This document shows positions 17,561 through 26,817 of a DNA stretch of 64,000 bases, one piece after another. The translations under genes were made by a program, and so were the position numbers. The number at the start of each line of letters is the position of its first letter. The first letter of the stretch is position 1. The stretch is from positions 62,001-126,000 of the forward strand of contig CANMBD010000005.1 in NCBI GenBank assembly GCA_947495985.1. The letters run 5' to 3'. This DNA is from an uncultured Sphingomonadaceae bacterium (GTDB lineage Bacteria; Pseudomonadota; Alphaproteobacteria; Sphingomonadales; Sphingomonadaceae). Below the pieces are notes generated by a model. It was not told where the DNA came from and made no database searches. It was given only the letters and a program-made list of their open reading frames with translations.

Positions 17561-20209
17561 ATGTCCACGAAAGTTCAGCCCAAAAAAGCGAAAAAGAAAG
17601 CTGATGTGCAGCCAAAGCTGACGCCGATGATGGAGCAATATTTTGCGCTGAAAGAAAAGGCGCAGGATTGTTTGCTGTTCTACCGGATGGGCGATTTTTT
17701 CGAACTGTTCTTTGAGGATGCCAAGCAGGCTTCTGCGGCGCTAGATATTGCACTGACCACGCGCGGTAAAAATGCCGGAGAACAGATCCCGATGTGCGGT
17801 GTACCGGTCCATGCAGCGGAAAGCTATCTTGCGAAACTGATCCGTGCCGGTTTTAAGGTTGCCATTGCAGAGCAGACTGAAACGCCCGCAGAGGCAAAAG
17901 CGCGGGGCGGGTACAAGGCTTTGGTGGCGCGTGACATTATCCGCTTTGTTACGGCCGGTACGTTGACTGAAGACACGTTGCTTGATGCGCGATCGGATAA
18001 TATGCTGGTGGCTGTTGCTGAAGTGCAGGGTCAAATTGGGATCGCCGCGAGCGATATTTCGACCGGCGATTTCGAGCTGATGCAGATTTCCGGTGACGAG
18101 CTTACCGCTGAATTGTCGCGGATAGCGCCGTCGGAGGTTATTTGCAGCCCTTCGTTGGCGGCGCGGCTGGAAGCGGCTATCGAATGGCCTAAAGAGGATT
18201 TCGACAGCCAGAAGGCAGGGCGTAAACTCAAGGCGCTTTTCGGCGTTTCAACACTGGATGGCTTTGGCGATTTTGCGCGAAGCGAACTGGCCGCGGCTGG
18301 TGGGTTGATCGCTTATATCGAACATGCGGCTCAAGGGGATACGCCGTTTTTGAAACCCCCGGTACAGCGCCATGCGGGCGAATATCTACTGATCGATGGT
18401 GCCACACGGGCCAGTCTTGAAATCGAAAGAACGATGGCGGGCGAGCGCAAGGGTAGCTTGCTCGACAATATCGACCGTACGGTGACGCCGGGCGGTGCGC
18501 GATTGCTTGGCCGCGATCTTGCTGCACCCCTTTTTGAAGAAGCGAAGATCAACTTGCGGCTCGGCGTGGTACAATGGTTCCACGATGCGCCTGCCATAAG
18601 GGATGCAGTTCGCGATGCGCTGAAAGCGATGCCGGATATCAGCCGTGCGCTTGGCCGGATATCGGCAGGACGCGGCAGCCCGCGCGACCTTGGGCAGATT
18701 CGCGACGGTCTTAGCGGCGCGCGGCTTTTGCGCGAACAGCTGGCACTGGATATGGCGCTGCCGGACTTGATGAACGCTCTGCTACCCGCACTAGATGGCC
18801 ATGGCGCGATGGTCGATTTGCTGGAACGAGCCTTGGTCGAAACGCCGCCGACGGATATGACCAATGGGGGCTATATTGCCACTGGCTATGATCCGGCGCT
18901 CGACGAATTGCGCAGCGCCGGGTCTGATGGGCGCAAGGCAATTGCTACCCTTGAAGGGCGCTACCGAGAAGCGACCGGGATAAACACGCTGAAGATCAAG
19001 CATAATGCGGTTCTCGGCTATTTTGTCGAAGTGCCAGCACGCCATGGCGATAATTTGATGGCCGAAGATTCCGGTTTTGCGCATCGCCAGACACTTGCGG
19101 GTGTGGTGCGGTTCAATTCGACGGAACTTCACGAGGAAGCCGTGCGGGTGACACAGGCGGGTGCCCATGCGCTGGCCGCAGAAGCCGCGCATTTTGAAGA
19201 ACTGGTCGACAGGGTCTTGCAGCGCAAGGATGCCATCGCGATCAGCGCCGATGCTCTGGCGCGGATTGATGTCGCATCCGCTCTTGCCGAGCGGGCGGTT
19301 GAGGGGCAGTGGTGCCGTCCTGAATTTGTAGATGGCAATGTGCTCGATATCAAAGCAGGCCGCCATCCGGTGGTCGAAGCGGCACTCAGTGCATCCGGCG
19401 ATCCGTTTGTCGCCAATGACTGTGCTTTGTCGAATGATGAGCGGCTTTGGCTGGTTTCGGGTCCGAATATGGGCGGTAAATCGACCTTTCTGCGCCAGAA
19501 TGCATTGATCGTGATCCTGGCGCAGGCCGGTGGCTTCGTGCCTGCTGCCACGGCCAGCCTCAGTCTGGTCGACCGCTTGTTCAGCCGGGTTGGTGCGTCC
19601 GATAATCTCGCACAAGGCCGTTCGACCTTCATGGTTGAAATGGTTGAAACCGCAACGATTCTCAGCCAGGCGACGGAGAACAGCTTTGTCATTCTGGATG
19701 AGGTGGGCAGGGGCACATCGACCTATGATGGTCTGGCGCTGGCATGGGCTGTGGTCGAGGCGGTGCATGAAACGAACCAGTGCCGCTGTCTGTTCGCAAC
19801 CCATTATCACGAGCTCACAAGGCTCGCCGATCGGCTTGATGCGATGTCTTTGCATCATGTCCGTGCACGCGAGTGGAAGGGGGACCTCGTATTGCTCCAT
19901 GAACTCGCTAAAGGCCCTGCGGATCGTAGCTATGGTCTGGCCGTCGCCAAGCTGGCGGGTATTCCCAAACCCGTTCTGAAACGGGCCAAGTCGGTTCTGG
20001 ATAAGCTCGAAGCCGGCAAGGCCGAAACAGGTGGCCTTGCCGCTGGGTTGGGCGATTTGCCATTATTTGCTGCAAGCCTTGCCGAAGAGGAGGAGCAAAC
20101 CGATATGTTGAGAAAAGCATTGAAGGATTTGGATATTGATGCGTTGAGCCCGCGTGACGCGCTCGATCAGCTTTATGCTCTCAAATCCGTACTGGAACAG
20201 GAAGAATAA
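17561..20209 (+). CDS. mutS: DNA mismatch repair protein MutS
   Basis: Mismatch-recognition ATPase. N-terminal mismatch-binding domain with the FYRMGDFFELF motif (FxE phenylalanine near residue 43), connector and lever domains, and C-terminal ABC-type ATPase with Walker A GPNMGGKST at residues 635-642, DEVGRGTSTYDG, and the ATHYHEL switch. 882 residues is full length. A basic N-terminal stretch (KKAKKKADVQPK) precedes the usual start. The stop overlaps the next gene's ATG (TAATG), suggesting coupling to the peroxiredoxin. Confidence 0.97.
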   Translation: MSTKVQPKKAKKKADVQPKLTPMMEQYFALKEKAQDCLLFYRMGDFFELFFEDAKQASAALDIALTTRGKNAGEQIPMCGVPVHAAESYLAKLIRAGFKVAIAEQTETPAEAKARGGYKALVARDIIRFVTAGTLTEDTLLDARSDNMLVAVAEVQGQIGIAASDISTGDFELMQISGDELTAELSRIAPSEVICSPSLAARLEAAIEWPKEDFDSQKAGRKLKALFGVSTLDGFGDFARSELAAAGGLIAYIEHAAQGDTPFLKPPVQRHAGEYLLIDGATRASLEIERTMAGERKGSLLDNIDRTVTPGGARLLGRDLAAPLFEEAKINLRLGVVQWFHDAPAIRDAVRDALKAMPDISRALGRISAGRGSPRDLGQIRDGLSGARLLREQLALDMALPDLMNALLPALDGHGAMVDLLERALVETPPTDMTNGGYIATGYDPALDELRSAGSDGRKAIATLEGRYREATGINTLKIKHNAVLGYFVEVPARHGDNLMAEDSGFAHRQTLAGVVRFNSTELHEEAVRVTQAGAHALAAEAAHFEELVDRVLQRKDAIAISADALARIDVASALAERAVEGQWCRPEFVDGNVLDIKAGRHPVVEAALSASGDPFVANDCALSNDERLWLVSGPNMGGKSTFLRQNALIVILAQAGGFVPAATASLSLVDRLFSRVGASDNLAQGRSTFMVEMVETATILSQATENSFVILDEVGRGTSTYDGLALAWAVVEAVHETNQCRCLFATHYHELTRLADRLDAMSLHHVRAREWKGDLVLLHELAKGPADRSYGLAVAKLAGIPKPVLKRAKSVLDKLEAGKAETGGLAAGLGDLPLFAASLAEEEEQTDMLRKALKDLDIDALSPRDALDQLYALKSVLEQEE

Positions 20210-20787
20210 TGAACCGCTGGATCATCATCGTCATGTCTGTGCTGCTTTTGGGGGGCGGTGCCTATGTCTATAGCTCCCGCAGTGCCAACGCAGAACCACT
20301 GGAAGTGGGGGCGGCCGCTCCTGATTTTGAAACCACTGGCGCACTGGCAGGTAAACCGTTCGAAATCAGCCTGTCGGAAAAATTGGAAAATGGACCCGTC
20401 GTCCTCTATTTTTTCCCCAAAGCGTTTACACAAGGCTGCACGATTGAGGCCAATATGTTTGCAGAAGCGACCGCCGATTTTGAGGCAGCGGGTGCCACGG
20501 TCATCGGTATGTCCGGCGACGACATTGACACGTTGACCAAATTCTCGGTTGAGGAATGCCGTGATAAATTCGCCGTAGCTAGGGCTGATGAAGCCGTGAT
20601 GGATGGCTATCAGGTCCGCATGGAACCTACATTGGCGCTCACCAATCGAACGAGCTATGTCATTGACCAAGATAGTAAAATTGTGTTGGTTCATAGTGCG
20701 CAGGATCCAAAGGGGCATGTGAAAATGACGCTCGATAAAGTGAAACAACTCGCGCGCGCAAAAATCGCCGCGCCGCCTGAAAATTGA
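20209..20787 (+). CDS. Exported peroxiredoxin (AhpC/TSA, BCP-like)
   Basis: Thioredoxin-fold peroxidase predicted to reduce hydroperoxides outside the cytoplasm. Residues 1-27 form a signal peptide or membrane anchor (WIIIVMSVLLLGGGAYVYS). The peroxidatic cysteine is C77 in the context FPKAFTQGCTIEA, matching the PxxxTxxC signature. A second cysteine in VEECRDKF may act as resolving residue. 192 residues. It starts directly on the mutS stop codon. Physiological reductant not evident from the neighbourhood. Confidence 0.87.
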   Translation: MNRWIIIVMSVLLLGGGAYVYSSRSANAEPLEVGAAAPDFETTGALAGKPFEISLSEKLENGPVVLYFFPKAFTQGCTIEANMFAEATADFEAAGATVIGMSGDDIDTLTKFSVEECRDKFAVARADEAVMDGYQVRMEPTLALTNRTSYVIDQDSKIVLVHSAQDPKGHVKMTLDKVKQLARAKIAAPPEN

Positions 20788-20829
20788 TAAACATGTTGCA
20801 TTTGCCGTGAAGCTGGATTGAAAGACCGC

Positions 20830-21759
20830 ATGACCGACCACCAAACCAATCACGCACCGGATCCTGCCATGCTGGCAAAGGCCGAAACACTCACCGAAGC
20901 TTTGCCTTATTTGCAGCGCTATGCTGGCAAGACTTTCGTTGTCAAATATGGCGGCCATGCGATGGGCGACCCGGCACTGGCGCGCAATTTTGCTGAGGAC
21001 GTGGTGCTGTTGAAGGCTGTCGGAATTAACCCGGTAGTGGTTCACGGCGGCGGCCCGCAAATTGGCGCTATGCTGGAGCGGGTTGGGGTTGAGAGCGAGT
21101 TTGTTGATGGCTTGCGGGTGACGACCAAGGAAACCGCTGAGATTGCGGAGATGGTCCTGTCTGGTGCGATCAACAAGGAGCTGGTGAGCTGGATAGAAAA
21201 GGCGGGCGGCAGTGCAATTGGTATATCTGGCAAAGACGGCGGCTTTGTGAAAGCCGCCAAGCTGCGCCGCACCGCCCGCGATCCGGACAGCAATATCGAA
21301 CGGATCATTGATCTCGGCTTTGTCGGAGAGCCCAAAAAAGTAGACCGCAGCGTTGTTGATACCATATCGACCGCCGGCATGATCCCCGTCATCGCGCCCA
21401 TCGGGGTCGGCGAAGATGGCCATACCTATAATATCAATGCTGATACGATGGCTGGTGCCGTCGCGGCAGCACTCAGGGCCTCTCGCTTATTTTTACTGAC
21501 GGACGTGGCAGGCGTGTTGGACAAGCGAGGTGAGTTGCTAACTGATCTCAACCCTACCGACATCAAGCGTTTGCAGGGTGATGGCACGATATCGGGCGGA
21601 ATGATCCCCAAGCTGGAAACTTGTGTCAATGCGGTGATGAGGGGAGTGGATGCGGCGGTCGTGCTGGATGGCCGTGTACCGCATGCGATGTTGCTCGAAA
21701 TCTTTACCAGCCAAGGGGCTGGCACTTTAATACGGGATGATTTTGAAGCAGTTGATTAA
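20830..21759 (+). CDS. argB: Acetylglutamate kinase
   Basis: Second step of arginine biosynthesis: phosphorylation of N-acetylglutamate. Amino acid kinase fold with [12 protein letters not shown] near the N-terminus, HGGGPQI for substrate/ATP binding, and [10 protein letters not shown] plus [10 protein letters not shown] in the C-terminal half. I use ATG 20830 (309 residues); TTG 20818 is an extension with no clear benefit and ATG 20869 is a shorter possibility. No other arg genes lie in the window. Confidence 0.95.
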   Translation: MTDHQTNHAPDPAMLAKAETLTEALPYLQRYAGKTFVVKYGGHAMGDPALARNFAEDVVLLKAVGINPVVVHGGGPQIGAMLERVGVESEFVDGLRVTTKETAEIAEMVLSGAINKELVSWIEKAGGSAIGISGKDGGFVKAAKLRRTARDPDSNIERIIDLGFVGEPKKVDRSVVDTISTAGMIPVIAPIGVGEDGHTYNINADTMAGAVAAALRASRLFLLTDVAGVLDKRGELLTDLNPTDIKRLQGDGTISGGMIPKLETCVNAVMRGVDAAVVLDGRVPHAMLLEIFTSQGAGTLIRDDFEAVD

Positions 21760-21868
21760 TTTCCGAACTGTATTATATTGTTGATACACTAATTTGTTGG
21801 CATAGATTGCTTGGCATTGCGCGCCACTATCGTCTAATGGCCATCATAAGATAAAAAGGTTTCGGTCC

Positions 21869-22171
21869 ATGTTCTTCGCCCTGTTTCAGATTATCAGCAT
21901 TTTGTTGAACGTCGCGATTACTGTAATAATTGTGCAGGCAATTATGAGTTGGCTACTCGCGTTTAATGTCATCAACTTGCAAAATGATATAGCGCGGGCG
22001 ATCTGGACGACACTGGACGCGCTGACGGCCCCGATTTACCGCCCGATACGGCGGATCATGCCCGACTTCGGATCGATTGATTTGACTCCTATGGTTGTGA
22101 TTATCGGTATCATCATCCTGCAGGATGCTATTCTACCTCCGCTCGGCGCAGCGCTTATACCCGTTTTATGA
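21869..22171 (+). CDS. YggT family membrane protein
   Basis: A 100-residue integral membrane protein with two hydrophobic helices ([21 protein letters not shown] and [15 protein letters not shown]) flanking a conserved segment ending in [11 protein letters not shown], typical of YggT. Homologs are linked to cell division or osmotic tolerance; the role here is unknown. Its stop overlaps the folD start by ATGA. Confidence 0.88.
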   Translation: MFFALFQIISILLNVAITVIIVQAIMSWLLAFNVINLQNDIARAIWTTLDALTAPIYRPIRRIMPDFGSIDLTPMVVIIGIIILQDAILPPLGAALIPVL

Positions 22172-23070
22172 CCAAGAACGGGGCGGCGATAATCGACGGC
22201 AAAGCCTATGCCGCAAGCCTTCGCGAACGCATCAAGGCCGAAGTCCCGAAATTTCATGAACATACAGGCCGAGCGCCCGGACTTGCAGTGGTGCTCGTCG
22301 GCGACGATGCCGCGAGCCAAGTCTATGTCGCGTCCAAGCATAAAGCGACTATCGCTGCCGGCATGGAAAGCTTCGAACACCGCCTGCCAGCGGATACAAA
22401 ACAGGAAGATCTGATCGCACTGGTTGAAAAACTGAACGCAGACGAAGCCGTGGACGGGATATTGGTGCAATTGCCCCTGCCAGGTCACCTCGATGAAAAA
22501 GCAGTCGTCATGGCGGTTGACCCTGACAAGGACGTTGATGGCCTGCATGTTATCAATGCCGGCCGGCTGGCTAATGGTGAAGAGGCGTTGACGCCCTGTA
22601 CCCCGCTCGGCAGTCTGATGCTGCTGAAAGATCAGCTCGGCGATCTGTCGGGCTTGAATGCCGTGGTTGTTGGCCGGTCGATATTGGTTGGCAAGCCGAT
22701 GGCGCAGCTGCTGCTTCGCGAAAACTGCACCGTGACCATGGCACATAGCCGGACGCGCGATCTGCCGGACGTGGTGCGCCGCGCCGATATTGTCGTGGCC
22801 GCGGTCGGCCGCGCCGAGATGCTCAGGGGCGATTGGCTTAAAGACGGCGCGGTGGTGATAGATGTCGGGATCAACCGGCTTGCGCCCGAGGCTGGTAAGG
22901 AAAAAGGCCGTCTGGTAGGCGATGTCGCCACAGCAGAAGCGATGGACCATGTCCGTGCGATTACGCCGGTTCCGGGCGGGGTAGGCCCGATGACCATTGC
23001 TGTGCTATTGCGCAATACATTGGTCGCTGCATCGATGCGTGCGGGCCTGGCTAAGCCTGAAGGATTATAG
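22168..23070 (+). CDS. folD: Bifunctional methylenetetrahydrofolate dehydrogenase/methenyltetrahydrofolate cyclohydrolase
   Basis: One-carbon metabolism enzyme interconverting 5,10-methylene-THF, methenyl-THF and 10-formyl-THF. Family signatures present: YVASKHKA (catalytic lysine region), [19 protein letters not shown], the nucleotide loop [11 protein letters not shown] and [10 protein letters not shown] near the end. 300 residues, complete. Coupled to yggT by a 4-base overlap. Confidence 0.96.
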   Translation: MTKNGAAIIDGKAYAASLRERIKAEVPKFHEHTGRAPGLAVVLVGDDAASQVYVASKHKATIAAGMESFEHRLPADTKQEDLIALVEKLNADEAVDGILVQLPLPGHLDEKAVVMAVDPDKDVDGLHVINAGRLANGEEALTPCTPLGSLMLLKDQLGDLSGLNAVVVGRSILVGKPMAQLLLRENCTVTMAHSRTRDLPDVVRRADIVVAAVGRAEMLRGDWLKDGAVVIDVGINRLAPEAGKEKGRLVGDVATAEAMDHVRAITPVPGGVGPMTIAVLLRNTLVAASMRAGLAKPEGL

Positions 23071-23073
23071 TTT

Positions 23074-23793
23074 ATGAAGCGATTGTTGGCAGCGTTCGGA
23101 ATGGCATTGTTGTTGGCGAGCTGTGCCAGTAATGGTCGACCCAATGATCGCGAGCGGTTTTTGCGGGCCGCAGGCAAACCGGTCGCTAACCCCAGCGATA
23201 TTGTGAAAGCCGAATTGGCCTTTGCCCGGTTGGCCCGGGAAGAGGGGCAATGGACTGCCTTTCGCGAAACCGCAGCCGCTGATGCAATCATGTTCACGCC
23301 AGAGCTCGTGAACGCGCAAGTCTGGCTAAAGGGCAAGGCGGATCCGCCGCAGGCAACAGAATGGCAGGCGCATAAAATATTCATGTCCTGTGACGGCAGC
23401 ATGGGCGTGGCCACCGGTGCATGGCAGGGCGCAAGCGGCGGCACTGGCTATTTTACGACTATCTGGCAAAAACAGGATGCCGAAAGCCGGCGTCAGCGCG
23501 GCAAGGACGTGGAATGGAAATGGATTTTCGACCACGGCGTCCCGTTGGATAAGCCTTTGGCCGAACCGGATTTCGTGACGACCAGAGTGGCCAGCTGCGC
23601 CAAAGGCATGCCCACTGCCTCTGCCGCTGCACCTAGCGGCGAGAAAATCAAAAGCGGCTTTTCTGCGGACCGTACCATGTTCTGGAGCGCTGAAAGCTCT
23701 GCCGACAAATCGCGGTCTATATTGGTGCGTGTGTGGGATGGCAGCGCATGGGAAGATGTGGTTTTTGACGATGTGGCAGCGTCGACCAAATGA
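23074..23793 (+). CDS. Hypothetical lipoprotein (NTF2/SnoaL-like fold suspected)
   Basis: A 239-residue exported lipoprotein with lipobox LLASC at about residues 13-17. The body (AELAFARLAREEGQWTAFRETAAADAIMFTPE ... MGVATGAWQG ... WQKQ) has the layout of a DUF4440/NTF2-like domain: an early helix ending in W-x-A-F, a DAxMFTP strand, and a later TGxW strand. I do not recognise a specific family name with certainty. It begins 4 bases after folD and overlaps marC by ATGA, so it sits inside an operon. Confidence 0.65.
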   Translation: MKRLLAAFGMALLLASCASNGRPNDRERFLRAAGKPVANPSDIVKAELAFARLAREEGQWTAFRETAAADAIMFTPELVNAQVWLKGKADPPQATEWQAHKIFMSCDGSMGVATGAWQGASGGTGYFTTIWQKQDAESRRQRGKDVEWKWIFDHGVPLDKPLAEPDFVTTRVASCAKGMPTASAAAPSGEKIKSGFSADRTMFWSAESSADKSRSILVRVWDGSAWEDVVFDDVAASTK

Positions 23794-24410
23794 CCGAGCT
23801 ATTTGTTTCTGCCTTGATCACATTTTTCGTGGCGATTGATCCGCCAGGCTGTGCCGCAATTTATGCCAGCATGACAACAGACGCGAGTCCTCGCCAGCGA
23901 CGTGCGATGGCATTTCGCGCGATATTTGTTGCAACCATAATATTGCTGATCTTTGGCTTTTTTGGCGAGGCCCTGCTCCATGCGATGGGTGTCAGCCTTG
24001 ACAGTTTCCGGATAGCCGGCGGGATCATGCTGTTCATTATTGCGATTGAAATGGTGTTTGAAAAACGCACGGAACGCCGCGAAGGCCGGGCGCAAGAAAT
24101 TATCGATACGCCAGAAATTGAGGATGTGTCGATTTTTCCGATGGCTATGCCGATGATCGCCGGCCCGGGCTCGATAGCGGCGCTGATGCTGTTCATTGGC
24201 CGCAGCGACGGTTGGAACGAGCAGCTGGTCGTGCTTGCGGCTATGGGTGCCATTCTGTTGGTCATGCTGGTATCAATGCTGGCAGCTGGCCCGTTGATGA
24301 AAATATTGGGTCAGAAAGTCGAAACCGTTATCACTCGCGTGCTCGGCGTGATCTTGGCGGCGTTGGCGATCCAATTTGTGGTTGATGGCATAAAGGCCAG
24401 CTTTCTATAA
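23790..24410 (+). CDS. MarC family integral membrane protein
   Basis: A 206-residue MarC/UPF0056 inner-membrane protein with about six hydrophobic helices. The conserved opening [18 protein letters not shown] and the central [19 protein letters not shown] match the family (NPxG/PL-AGPG-type repeats). Biochemical function is unresolved in the family. The 3' end overlaps the convergent Trm112 gene by 6 bases. Confidence 0.87.
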   Translation: MTELFVSALITFFVAIDPPGCAAIYASMTTDASPRQRRAMAFRAIFVATIILLIFGFFGEALLHAMGVSLDSFRIAGGIMLFIIAIEMVFEKRTERREGRAQEIIDTPEIEDVSIFPMAMPMIAGPGSIAALMLFIGRSDGWNEQLVVLAAMGAILLVMLVSMLAAGPLMKILGQKVETVITRVLGVILAALAIQFVVDGIKASFL

Positions 24411-24590
24411 TTTTCGCGCTTCCTCTACCAGCATGACCGGTACGCCTTGTTTAATCGCGTAAGCCACGCCTGCGGCTTCGCTGATCAATTCCTGTGCCGC
24501 TTCATCATAGACCAGCGGTGTCCGCGTCATCGGACAAACCAATATTTCCAGCAGTTTTGTATCAAACGTTTCGACCGGGATGTCAGGCAT
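24405..24590 (-). CDS. Trm112-family small protein
   Basis: A 61-residue Trm112/YcaR-type protein; in other organisms Trm112 activates methyltransferases acting on tRNA, rRNA or release factors. The conserved [17 protein letters not shown] start is present, followed by [26 protein letters not shown]. Only the first zinc-ligand-like cysteine remains, as in the bacterial YcaR group. Last gene of a leftward three-gene set; its ATG abuts the LON-domain gene's stop. Confidence 0.85.
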   Translation of the reverse strand: MPDIPVETFDTKLLEILVCPMTRTPLVYDEAAQELISEAAGVAYAIKQGVPVMLVEEARKL

Positions 24591-25210
24591 TATTGAAGCG
24601 TCACGCGGCCTTCGTCGCCATCTTGCCGTCCGAAGAACTCGAGTAGCTGGATGATGAGTTCAGCGCGATTCGAAAGGCCATCAATTTCCAGTAAGGCCTG
24701 TTTGGATGCCGCATCAAAGGGTGCAATCTGGGCGATACCGTTGACGAACGCGGTGTCATCGAGCCGTCCGATACTGTCCCAATCCACCTGATATCCTTGC
24801 AATTCGGCAAATTTGCGCGATTCTATTTCAAGCGCGGCCCGTTCAGCGCTGGCCAGCACCTCATCCTGTTCCGCATTTTCTTCAATCTCAGCTCGCACCT
24901 GGCGAAAAGCCGTGGATGCGTCCAGCTCTTCTACAACCCGAAACCGGGAAACGCCTTCCAGTACAATATTAAACCGTCCGTCATCCATCGCCTCAATGTC
25001 GATAATCTTGCCAACACAGCCAATATCGAACAGCTGCGGCACATCGCCATCGGTCTTTGGCTGAATCATCCCGATTTGCCGGTCTCGAGCCATGGCATCA
25101 TTAATCAACGCGCGGTAACGTTCCTCAAAAATATGCAGCGGCAAATGCATGCCGGGGAACAGCAGTGCGCCAGCCAGAGGAAAGATCGAGATGCGTTTGG
25201 TTTCGGTCAT
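24590..25210 (-). CDS. LON N-terminal (substrate-binding) domain protein
   Basis: Stand-alone LON substrate-binding domain, without the AAA+ or protease parts of Lon. The conserved [27 protein letters not shown] start and [27 protein letters not shown] segment are visible. ATG 25210 is used (206 residues), just after the thioredoxin stop; the ATG at 25261 would overlap the thioredoxin gene by 49 bases. Possibly a substrate adaptor; a link to the adjacent thioredoxin-TPR protein is plausible because both families deal with protein quality control. Confidence 0.85.
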   Translation of the reverse strand: MTETKRISIFPLAGALLFPGMHLPLHIFEERYRALINDAMARDRQIGMIQPKTDGDVPQLFDIGCVGKIIDIEAMDDGRFNIVLEGVSRFRVVEELDASTAFRQVRAEIEENAEQDEVLASAERAALEIESRKFAELQGYQVDWDSIGRLDDTAFVNGIAQIAPFDAASKQALLEIDGLSNRAELIIQLLEFFGRQDGDEGRVTLQ

Positions 25211-25212
25211 AT

Positions 25213-26127
25213 CTATCCGAACAATATCGCGGACAGCTTGCGCCGGGTGGATGACACCCATTCGTCTTCCAGACCTACAACTTCAAACAATGACAGCAGT
25301 TTTGCCCGTGCAGCGCCATCATTCCATTCCTTGTCGGCCTCGATAATCGATAACAGATGGGTGGCCGCACCGTCATGGTCGCCCGAAGCAATCATCGCGC
25401 TGGCCAGATCAAAGCGGGCCTGATGATCCTTTGGATTTGCAGCAACAGCAGCTTGCAGGGCATCTGCTTCACCGTCATCCGGCTTGTCTTTCGCCAGCGT
25501 CAGAGCAGAGCTGGCCCGCTCAATAGCCGGATCGCCGGTCATAGCATCCGGAATACCTGCCAAGGCGGCTTCTGCTTCGGGCAGGTGGTCGGCAAGGACC
25601 AAGGCGCGAATCAATCCGCCAACGGCCTCTGCGTTGTCAGGGGCCATATCCGCGATCTGCGCAAATATTCCCGCAGCTCGCTCACCATCACCCTGCCCGA
25701 GTACTTCTTCTCCCATAGCAAGTAGCGGAACAATATCTTGTTTCGGCTCTTCGCCGTTGCCCGCGCCAACGGGGAGCTGTTCCAGCAACTGGTCGAGAAT
25801 CTGCCCCAACTGGCTTTCGGTACGTGCAGATGTCAGATCGGCGACCGGTTTCCCCTGAAATATAGCATAGACGGTGGGAATCGACTGGACCTGAAATTGC
25901 GATGCGATGAACTTGTTCTCATCAACATTCACTTTGGCGAGCATGACACCCTTGTCGGCATAACTGGCCGCGACTTTCTCAAGTACCGGCGTCAAGGCTT
26001 TGCACGGCCCACACCATTCGGCCCAGAAATCAAGAATCACCAGCTTATTCATGCTGGGCGCGACTACGGCCTGTTGAAATTCTTCAACTGCCTTCTGTTC
26101 GTCCACTGTTAATCCTGCTGTCGCCAA
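25213..26127 (-). CDS. Thioredoxin-TPR protein (YbbN/CnoX-like)
   Basis: N-terminal thioredoxin domain (residues of about 10-115) with active site WCGPC at 38-42, then a helical tetratricopeptide-like region to residue 304, the YbbN/CnoX layout. The E. coli homolog is a chaperedoxin that holds oxidation-damaged proteins and passes them to GroEL; here the full CxxC suggests redox activity too. Start is TTG at 26127 with AAGGGAACGGAAA upstream; the next ATG is too far in. First gene of the leftward set with the LON-domain and Trm112 proteins. Confidence 0.87.
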   Translation of the reverse strand: MATAGLTVDEQKAVEEFQQAVVAPSMNKLVILDFWAEWCGPCKALTPVLEKVAASYADKGVMLAKVNVDENKFIASQFQVQSIPTVYAIFQGKPVADLTSARTESQLGQILDQLLEQLPVGAGNGEEPKQDIVPLLAMGEEVLGQGDGERAAGIFAQIADMAPDNAEAVGGLIRALVLADHLPEAEAALAGIPDAMTGDPAIERASSALTLAKDKPDDGEADALQAAVAANPKDHQARFDLASAMIASGDHDGAATHLLSIIEADKEWNDGAARAKLLSLFEVVGLEDEWVSSTRRKLSAILFG

Positions 26128-26228
26128 TTTCCGTTCCCTTATAATTTTTGGCCGATCCCCGTTTCAGATCCGCTGCTTTAGGACCATTTTTCAAGGGAAT
26201 CGCGTAGTGATTTCTAATATAATCGCAA

Positions 26229-26254
26229 CTTATGTGGGGTCGAACCCACATAAG
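26229..26254. repeat. 10-base perfect inverted repeat between thioredoxin-TPR gene and tRNA-Gly
   Basis: CTTATGTGGG-GTCGAA-CCCACATAAG in the 257-base divergent gap. It could form a strong hairpin or be a dyad operator. No T-run follows immediately on either strand, so a terminator is unlikely. Confidence 0.5.
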
Positions 26255-26384
26255 CCAAGCATATTTTTACTTTTCATAGCCGTGGATTGCAAAATGGGGC
26301 TTGCCGGGCTGTATAACCCATGCTAACCGCGCGCCTCAACTGCTGATGACGATAGCATATCACCCAATGTCACAGCAGCGCCGA

Positions 26385-26459
26385 GCGGGCGTAGCTCAGG
26401 GGTAGAGCACAACCTTGCCAAGGTTGGGGTCGAGAGTTCGAATCTCTTCGCCCGCTCCA
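26385..26459 (+). tRNA. tRNA-Gly (anticodon GCC)
   Basis: Cloverleaf is readable: acceptor GCGGGCG pairs with CGCCCGC, D-arm GCTCAGGGGTAGAGC, anticodon arm AACCTTGCCAAGGTT with GCC at 26417-26419, T-arm with GTTCGAATC, discriminator T and an encoded CCA (26457-26459). No pairing defects seen. Confidence 0.96.
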
Positions 26460-26817
26460 TTTTTAGCCAAATATTGTCGATGAGGTCGACCTGTTGCCGT
26501 TTAAGGTGGGCTTGCTCATGCCAGCACATGCTTTTCGACTCGAGCTGGGATACCGATCAAGGCCTCACGCTTGTCATCATAGCATCTTTAGAATTTTAGG
26601 CCGGAACGCAGCCCAACTGCCCTGGAGAGGCTGTTCAGGGCTGAGAATCATGGACTCCGACGTTTCCTCTACTGCACCGGCATCTTCCTTGGCTTAACGG
26701 GTTCCTAACGGATTGCAGTCTATATTCCACTTGGGGGAGTTTATATGATGGGCCGGGCAGCGGCCGATTGATTTTTCAAAACCAGAATAGGTTGAAAGAC
26801 GAGGGCATCTGTTTGTG
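26460..26817. other. Intergenic region without a supported gene
   Basis: 358 bases between tRNA-Gly and the deacetylase-like gene. The only open frame (26494-26697) has no recognisable features. A weak hairpin GCCCTG/CAGGGC lies at 26619-26641. I looked for an SRP RNA or other small RNA here and found no convincing core. It probably holds the promoter of the gene at 26818. Confidence 0.5.

Noticed and set aside
18791..19900. 369-residue minus-strand open frame
   Set aside because: Lies wholly within mutS on the opposite strand; mutS motifs are intact.
20173..21423. 416-residue minus-strand open frame
   Set aside because: Antisense to the peroxiredoxin and argB genes, both intact and well conserved; composition is typical of a shadow frame.
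26323..26529. Minus-strand frame of 68 residues containing ERAKRFELSTPTLARLCS
   Set aside because: It is the reverse strand of tRNA-Gly; this peptide is a well-known artefact of annotating across tRNA genes.
26600..26645. Possible SRP (4.5S) RNA core near GGCCGGAACGCAGCCC
   Set aside because: The conserved GGAAG-loop pairing and the GGAAGCAGCC element do not line up; only a chance resemblance.
26494..26697. 67-residue plus-strand frame after tRNA-Gly
   Set aside because: No recognisable domain, no signal peptide, weak start region; treated as non-coding.
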